From Selaginella tamariscina (taxonomy: Eukaryota; Streptophyta; Lycopodiopsida; Selaginellales; Selaginellaceae), in NCBI GenBank assembly GCA_003024785.1, contig PUQB01000174.1:307985-371984 (forward strand): a stretch of DNA of 64,000 bases, read 5' to 3'. The notes under the pieces were generated by a model. It saw only the letters and a program-made list of their open reading frames with translations, was not told the origin of the DNA and did no database searches. Positions 57,924-64,000 of the stretch are shown here, one piece after another (positions within the stretch are counted from its first letter, which is position 1; each line of letters opens with the position of its first letter). The translations under genes and the position numbers were made by a program.

Positions 57924-58925
57924 ATTGTTTAATTATCCTAACCCTCCTATTAACATTATTATTCAATGTTACTTGCTCTTTCTTTCTCTCACATACACAT
58001 ATGTTAACCAGTGTGATACTATCTCACACAAACACACACAGAGTTGTTTAATCATCCTAACCCTCCTATCAACATTGTTTTACAGTCTTACTTGCTTCCT
58101 CTTTCTCTTTGGGGAGTGTGATACATCCTACATGCTTTTTCTCACACACACATATATACAGCTGTTTAATCATCTATATGTAATAATCTCTCTCTCTCTC
58201 TCACACACACACCTCTTAAGATTAAGGCCTTAATAGTAATACTTTCAAAAAAGAAATAACATTATCATTCTTCCTTGATCTCATTTTCACGGATTTATAA
58301 TTTGTTATCCTTTTCAATTGCAATACAATAAGTTAAACTCATTGTTTTTTTTTTTATTCCTTTTCTTTTTCTAATTTGGCCTTTGTTACTTTTATATTTT
58401 TGCCTTTTGTCATTTTTTTTTTTTTTGGTATTTTTTTTGTTTTTCTAATATGGGCTCTTATTGTTTTGTGTTTTTGTTTTTCGTCATTTTCTTTAATATT
58501 GCTTTTACTTTTTAAATTTATTCTCTCATTACTTTTGCATTTTTACCTCTTGCTGTTGGTAACACCTTGTTTTTTAAGGCGCAAGTCTTTGTTCACGCTC
58601 ATGTGTAGTCTTTTCCTTCTTCCTTCATGGCATATTTACTTACATAATAAATTAGCATACATATCTCTCTCACTCTCTCACACACACACACGATTTTATA
58701 TACACATGTTTTTTCAGTAATATATAGTGTAATAGCCATGTATAGAACTATATATTCAAAATAGAAACACACACACTCCTAAGTTCTTAAATTTACCCTA
58801 ATATATACAAATATCAATCGTCAAATGGGCCACGTGGGTTTAGGATTTAGGGGGTGGCCATCGGATGGGGCCATGTGGGTGTTCATGACAGACAAACACA
58901 CACACAATAAACTTATTATATAAGA
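56630..58925. mobile_element. Giant fold-back element, copy B
   Basis: The same palindromic structure as copy A, centred near 57,690. Inverted pairs include AAGGAAGAAGGAAGAGACTG (56,892) with CTTTTCCTTCTTCCTTCATG (58,612) and GCCTTAATCTTAAGGC (57,264) with CTTAAGATTAAGGCCTTAA (58,214). CT/CA and GT/GA tracts lie in the same relative places. Collinearity with A shows it was duplicated with the block, not inserted twice. Confidence 0.78.
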
Positions 58926-59033
58926 TAAATTAAAAGCATGGAGAATGTAGTTGGGTGCTGTGTAAGCGTGGAGAATGTATCTAGTTTGAAGCATATATGC
59001 ATTCAAAGCATCAAGGGATCACACACGTGCATG

Positions 59034-59273
59034 TGTCAAGGGCCAAGGCCTAAAACAGAATTAAATTAAAAATTTAACAATTCCTTTAAATTAAGAAGAA
59101 AAAAGAAAAGAATAATGAGAATTGCCTAACAACTGGTGTTGAACCAGAATACCTAGACCCTACCCTAGCTTTTCTTAAATACTCCTTGCTTGAAATATTC
59201 TTTAACATCCAATGTTTTAGAATCTTTTAAAATAAGATTAGAATATCCTGGTATATTCTAGTAATTCATGACA
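59034..59273 (-). repeat. 3' LTR of the decayed gypsy element
   Basis: On the sense strand it starts TGTCATGAATTACTAG and ends GGCCTTGGCCCTTGACA. The purine tract AAAGAGGGGGATGG sits directly upstream. About 240 bp. Confidence 0.75.
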
Positions 59274-59833
59274 CCATCCCCCTCTTTGACAACAAGTTTC
59301 ATGAGTTGCACTATGAGCTTGTCAAGGCTTGTTAGGGTACTAACGATGAAAAATAATTACAACTTCTTAAGCATGAGCAAGGTTTTCCACATGCTTTTAA
59401 GTACAATCAAGGAGAGTAACCAGCCCAATCCACCAGATAGTAGAACTTACCTTGAATTCGCTTTGAATCCAAGACAATAGCTACCTCGTACTCTAGCTTA
59501 CCATCAAGTTTCACAGGTGGTGGTGGTGGTCGTGCCATGCAATGAGGAATAATATTGGGGACATAAGGCTTTAAAATAAACACATAGAAAATTGGGTCAA
59601 TCCTTATGGAGATTGAAAGTTGAAGTCGAAAAGTGACCTCATTAATCTTATTGATAATAATAGAAGGACCAAGACACTGATAATCAAGCTTATTACAAGG
59701 TCAAGTGGTCCGTAAGTTGCATCTGAGGAGCCATACCCGGTCTCCAACTTAAAAAGTAGAAATAGGATTACAATAATAATCTGCTGCTACCTTGTGTGTA
59801 TCGCTAGCACGATGGAGATGATGAATTAACTCC

Positions 59834-60403
59834 TCATGAATATGTTGAAGATGAGCAAGGCGATTCTCCACAATAGGATTGATTGGAGTCTTCAATGAGG
59901 ATGTTAACTTGTGATGGTGAAAAATGGTGTCTAATATGTAGAAGCATGTACTGAGTTGTTGTATGCAAATTCCGCAAGAGGCAAGAGTTCAACCCAATTG
60001 TCTTACTGGTAATTAATGAAACAAAGTATTGTTCTAAGGTTTGAATGGTACACTTCATATGTCCATCGGTTTGTGGATGATACTCAAATAACAATTTGCA
60101 GTTGATGTTCAAAAGCTCAAACAACCGTCTCCAAAACTTGGCAGCAAACTAAGGTCCTCGATCACTCACGATATCCTCTGGAAGACCATGAATCTCGAAA
60201 CACCACTCACTCGTGATAAACTTGGTGCATGGAAGAAAATGTGCCATCTTTGAAAATCTATCCATTATAACCAATCCAGCATTAAAACTTTTGAATTGTG
60301 GAAGATTAGGGATGAAGTTCATGGAAATTGACCTCCAAGGACCATTGGGAATTGGTAAAGGTTGGAGCAAGCCATGGAGATGATGGCGAGGAATCTTGGA
60401 CAT
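59834..60403 (-). pseudogene. Gypsy integrase remnant
   Basis: Frames contain PNGPWRSISMNFIPNLP (first catalytic Asp replaced by Asn in the usual MDFI), IVSDRGP with the second Asp, and YHPQTDGHMKCTIQTLEQYF, where the usual third-residue Glu (DGQTER) is lost. At least two of the three DDE residues are changed, so it is inactive. Confidence 0.8.
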
Positions 60404-61078
60404 GCAACATATATCACAAGTGCAAACAAAATCTACAACATTGCTATGAACTTCTGGCTACTAATAAGCTCATGTAACCAATTCAAGAGTTTTATGAGTA
60501 CCAAAATGACATGTTGTAGGAGTATCATGGCAGAACTACAAAACTTAAAGATAACAAAGACCATCCAAAACATAAACAAGGCCATTATAAAACAACAATC
60601 CATCCTGGAACTTGAATAGCTCGAAATTTGTATGGCAATACTTGGATTTAGAACTGGAGGCATGACCTTGAAAAATGTGATTCAAGACATCATGACCAAA
60701 GGGATTCATAAGTAAAGTTATATGATTTGCTACAAGAAAACTCGAGTTCTCTAGGGCTGTTAATAGTTCTGCAACTATAATCTTCAACTAGTTTGAGCCC
60801 AAAAGAACATGCCATTGTTGATCAAATGCTGGATCATCAAGTCAAAAAGCTAAGTATGAATGTCAGGAGAAGGGCATCTGCCTTACCCTATTGTGAACAT
60901 TGATGATACACGATGACAAAGTTTAACCGTGTTAAGAATTGAGCCCACCAAAACTGTTGACGAGATAAAACAAGTGCACTTTGGAAGTACATAAGATTCT
61001 TATGATCGTTGTATACTATTACCTGATGTGGTGATCCCTCCAAGAAATGTCTCTATTCCTCAAATAAATCCACGATAA

Positions 61079-61860
61079 CTAGCAATTTTTTATCATGTAC
61101 CTCATAATTGATTTCAGGTGGTAGGAACTTACGAGAATAAAAAACAACTGGATGAAGTTGACCATCATCACCAACTTGAAAAGTATATTACTCAATGCAA
61201 AATCTGACACATTAGTTTCAATGATGAAGGGCTTCTCCAAGTCTTGATGTGCTAGGATTGAAGCAGATGTGAAAGCTTGCTTCAAAGTGTGAAATGCTGC
61301 CTTTGCTTCTAGACTCCACTCAAAGGACTTATCCTTTTGGGTCAACTTGGTAAGTGACAATATAATTTTAGAGTAGTCCTTAATGAATTTGCGGTAGAAG
61401 TTGGCAAACCCAAGAAAATATTGCACATCGCTTTTGCATAAAGGCCATGATCCCGCAGCTTTTGTAAAACTTATCAAACATGTCTCTCATGCTCTTCCAA
61501 AGTCTTTGAGTATATCAAAATATTACCAAGATAAATGATGATAAATAGGTCCAGAAACTCATGAAAGATGTCGTTGGCCATGTGTTAAAAAACGGCTAGT
61601 GCATTGCGAAGATCAAACGACATCACTATATACTCAAAATGCCTATGTCTCATACAAAATGCAGTTTTTCATTCATCTCCTGGGTGAATCCTAACTAGGT
61701 TGTACACACTTCACAAGTCGATCTTGGTAAAGTACTTAGCTCTAGCAAGTCGCTCTAACAAACTAGATATCAATGGTAAAGAATACATGTTATGAATAAT
61801 GACCTTGTTAAGGCCACGATAATCCACCACCAAACGCAATAATCCATCTTTGTTTTTTTA
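61079..61860 (-). pseudogene. Gypsy reverse transcriptase / RNase H remnant
   Basis: The RT palm is recognisable upstream of 61,480 through frames with the DYRGLN and FTKIDL blocks and a changed catalytic box (about 61,530). The connection region VQYFLGFANFYRKFIKDYSK is at 61,430 and the RNase H start near [17 protein letters not shown] (usual VETDAS). Interrupted by stops. Confidence 0.75.
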
Positions 61861-62616
61861 CAAAAAAGATTGGTACACTAGTTGAAAACTTAGAATGTTA
61901 AATAAACCCAGTGAAAAAGTTCTCCTCAATGTACTTTCTAAGGGCTTCGAGCTTTGCCGAGAAAAGACCATAAATGGGTCCCCAAGGAGGTTGGACTTCT
62001 TCAATAAGATCAATAGGACAGTGAAAGATGCAAATATGGGCACTGCTTCTGAGTATATAAGTAAGGGTTTAACCTTGTGTGTATCTCTCTTGGTTAATAC
62101 TAAGCCCTTTTCATTGGTGGAGAAGTTGGGTATTTCCTCTTTCTTCTTTCTTCTCCTTTTCATTTTGTGTGTGCTTGTTGATGGCCACCATCAATGGCCA
62201 TGGCAATGGAGCAACTTTTGAAAGCAAAGCAACAGATGTAGACACAATAGTTGCTTGGGGTGTTAACGCAACGACAACAGCCTCTCAATGGTTACAATTC
62301 TCACCTTCGTTCGGACTCTTTCTATAGTCATAGAAGATGCCCATGCCTAGGTTGAACACTTTTGAATGGTTGCAGAGTACCATCAATAGGATCATGATCA
62401 TCAGCTTTGCAAGTTGCCTCCTTGCCTTTGTGGACCTACCATTGTGATTTCAACACTTGGCTCTAGCAGCAAAAGCCACAATTGATTTGCCACTATCTGC
62501 TTTGACGATTGCTTTTGGATGTCATGTAGATGCAATAGTGTCACTCGATGAAGTTTTATGCATGCATTGGAACACTGGTGAGACGGCTACTCAGTTTGGC
62601 GTACGTTTTAAGAACC

Positions 62617-64000
62617 TGTTAGAGTAGTGCTTAGGCATCATAAAATTTCTAAGTTTACACATGTTTCATTAGGAAAGTATAATGGGAAAAATACCAAAAC
62701 AGTATATATAGTGAAAATACGAGAGTTAGAGAAGAACATAGAATTACGGAATGCGGCAGTTCTAGAGGGAACCGGAATACGTCAATGCCAGAGGGAACCG
62801 GAATACGGCAGTTCCAGGTATCATCGTATTACGTCTACGGGAGTAGTTATCATAACGACATTAAGGAAGTTACGCAACCAAATGGATAAGATTCAAAAGA
62901 AGTTACGATAACTGAATGTAAGTGTGGGTATAAATAGATGAAGTTAGGGGTAGGAAAGCATCCCGGGGTATACTGAATATTGTACTATGTTTTGACAATA
63001 TATACTCTCCTCTTACTCTCACTCTTCGATATCTTACTTGATTTCTACTTCTCATTTCTACTGCGTTCGGGATCCGCAATACTACTTGCTATATCTATTC
63101 TCTTATTACTTTCTCTACAGTGTCTTACTTGATTCCTTGATTTCTACTTCTCATTTCTAATGCGTTGAGATCTGCAGTACTACTTGCTATTTCTTTTCTC
63201 TTCTCACTCCCGTTTGACCATCTAAGGATTGGTTTCTAGCCTTGTTGTGGGTCTGTCTGTTTGTCTATCACCCTTATTACGGGTTTGTCTATCACCCTTA
63301 TTACGGTTTGTCTGTGAGTCTGTCACCCTTATTACGGGTTTGTCTGTGAGTCTGTCACCCTTATTACGGGTTTGTTTGTGAGTATGTCACCCTTATTACG
63401 GGTTTGTTTGTGAGTCTGCCACCCTTATTACGGGTTTGTCTGTGAGTCTGTCACCCTTATTACGGGTTTGTCTGTGAGTTTGTCACCCTTCTTACGGGTT
63501 TGTTTGTGAGTCTATAACCCTTATTACGGTTTGTCTGTGAGTCTGTCACCCTTATTACGGGTTTGTTTGTGAGTCTATAACCCTTATTACGGGTTTGTTT
63601 GTGAGTCTGTCACCCTTATTACGGGTTTGTCTGTGAGTCTGTTGCCCTTATTACGGGTTTGTTTGTGAGTTTATAACCCTTATTACGGGTCTGTTTGTGA
63701 GTCTATAACCCTTATTACGGGTATGTGTTAGTGCTATACCCATATTACATGTTATCTTAGTCTTTTCCTTTTATTTCTATTGAGATGGGATCCGTAGTTC
63801 TACATGCTACATACCTTGCCATCCTTACTCTTTCCCGACCTTCTGAAGTCTGATCTATACTCTATATATGTTCTTTCATATTCCGATAAACTCTTAATAC
63901 GGGTTTGTCGGTGGCGACCACTACTACGTTTTAGAATGTAGGATTTTCTTGCTCAACAGAACCATCTTGCTTAAGTGGATCCAAACATGTCTGAGGTTGT
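62617..64000 (+). mobile_element. LTR-like sequence of another element, incomplete
   Basis: Starts TGTTAGAGTAGTGC where the preceding gypsy element ends. It contains a promoter-like TATAAATAG at about 62,930 and a CT-rich leader with two similar copies of a TTGATTTCTACTTCTCATTT block (63,039 and 63,142). It runs into a minisatellite and then to the window edge. No coding or second LTR was seen. Class assignment is tentative. Confidence 0.35.
63262..63725 (+). repeat. 32-bp minisatellite, about 15 copies
   Basis: The unit is CACCCTTATTACGGGTTTGT followed by CTGTGAGTCTGT, with variants ATAACCC for GTCACCC. The copies are very uniform, so it is young or homogenised. Confidence 0.95.

Larger units (their letters stand above)
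54238..59033. repeat. Tandem duplication block B (shortened copy)
   Basis: Collinear with block A but shorter. It lacks the transposon and adjoining sequence of A (45,840-47,395), and most of the P450 gene. Its right edge is cut at 59,033, where the LTR of the next retrotransposon begins. Confidence 0.8.
59034..62616 (-). mobile_element. Decayed, 5'-truncated Ty3/gypsy retrotransposon
   Basis: A minus-strand element with one LTR at 59,034-59,273 and, inside it, pol remnants in the order RT (about 61,500-61,900), RNase H (about 60,900-61,480) and integrase (about 59,840-60,420). No second LTR was found; sequence changes at about 62,617 to a different LTR-like start. Many stops and slips are present. 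Older than the element at 27.5-32.4 kb. Confidence 0.85.

Noticed and set aside
62627..62911. 94-codon ORF with repeated REPEYGS/GTGIRQ segments
   Set aside because: It lies in an LTR-like promoter region and contains short DNA repeats; no protein family was recognised.
1..64000. tRNA, rRNA, snoRNA or organelle-DNA insertion
   Set aside because: No cloverleaf-type box A/B pair, rRNA core sequence or plastid/mitochondrial gene was recognised by eye; a tRNAscan or Rfam search would be decisive.

Overview
This window is nuclear DNA of a land plant. It is AT-rich and full of microsatellites. It carries spliced plant genes with short GT-AG introns (an STR11-type rhodanese, nitrobindin, a SERK-like LRR protein, a microsomal P450, a 2-oxoglutarate dioxygenase, an NFD4-like transporter and an SRP54 paralogue), two Ty3/gypsy LTR retrotransposons, and a Mutator-like DNA transposon. 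I cannot name the species from sequence alone.

Layout. 1-12.4 kb is mostly AT-rich and gene-poor: an unrecognised ORF fragment at the left edge, a solo-LTR candidate, a 34-bp tandem array, a possible multi-exon gene near 8.4-9.2 kb and a non-autonomous transposon. 12.5-15.7 kb holds two divergently transcribed and frame-disrupted genes, an NFD4-like transporter (-) and a 2OG-Fe(II) dioxygenase (+). 15.7-21.7 kb is non-coding, with three copies of one MITE. 21.7-24.6 kb has the two cleanest genes: an intronless, divergent SRP54 and a secreted kinase-less four-repeat SERK-like protein. 24.6-26.9 kb holds unrecognised, decayed coding sequence behind a CACTA-like terminus. 27.5-32.4 kb is a structurally complete 4.86-kb gypsy element with 162-bp LTRs. 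32.5-42.3 kb is a chloroplast-type rhodanese gene (STR11 family, - strand) split by a 7.87-kb Mutator-like element. 42.9-43.8 kb is a nitrobindin gene. 45-59 kb is a diverged tandem duplication carrying a P450 gene and a 2.3-2.4-kb fold-back element in each copy. 59.0-62.6 kb is a decayed gypsy element, followed by a further LTR-like sequence with a 32-bp minisatellite.

The most unusual object is the Mutator-like element at 33,837-41,705. It has a 9-bp target duplication (ACTTCGAAA) and a spliced transposase with FLYWCH-like, DDE and SWIM regions on the + strand. A second, divergently transcribed multi-exon gene encodes a ParB-like box (DGNHR) followed by a bacterial-type beta-class N4/N6 DNA methyltransferase (DIGSGTG motif). 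Between the two genes is an array of 18-bp palindromes, whose half-site recurs near both ends of the element. It reads as a plant transposon carrying a prokaryote-like ParB-methyltransferase. The element lies inside a codon run of the rhodanese gene, and removing it with one target copy rejoins the reading frame.

A caveat covers the window: at least five spliced genes show one-base frame slips with few or no nonsense codons, and some slips sit in homopolymers. This fits either recent pseudogenes or uncorrected assembly indels, so I mark such genes as disrupted, not dead.
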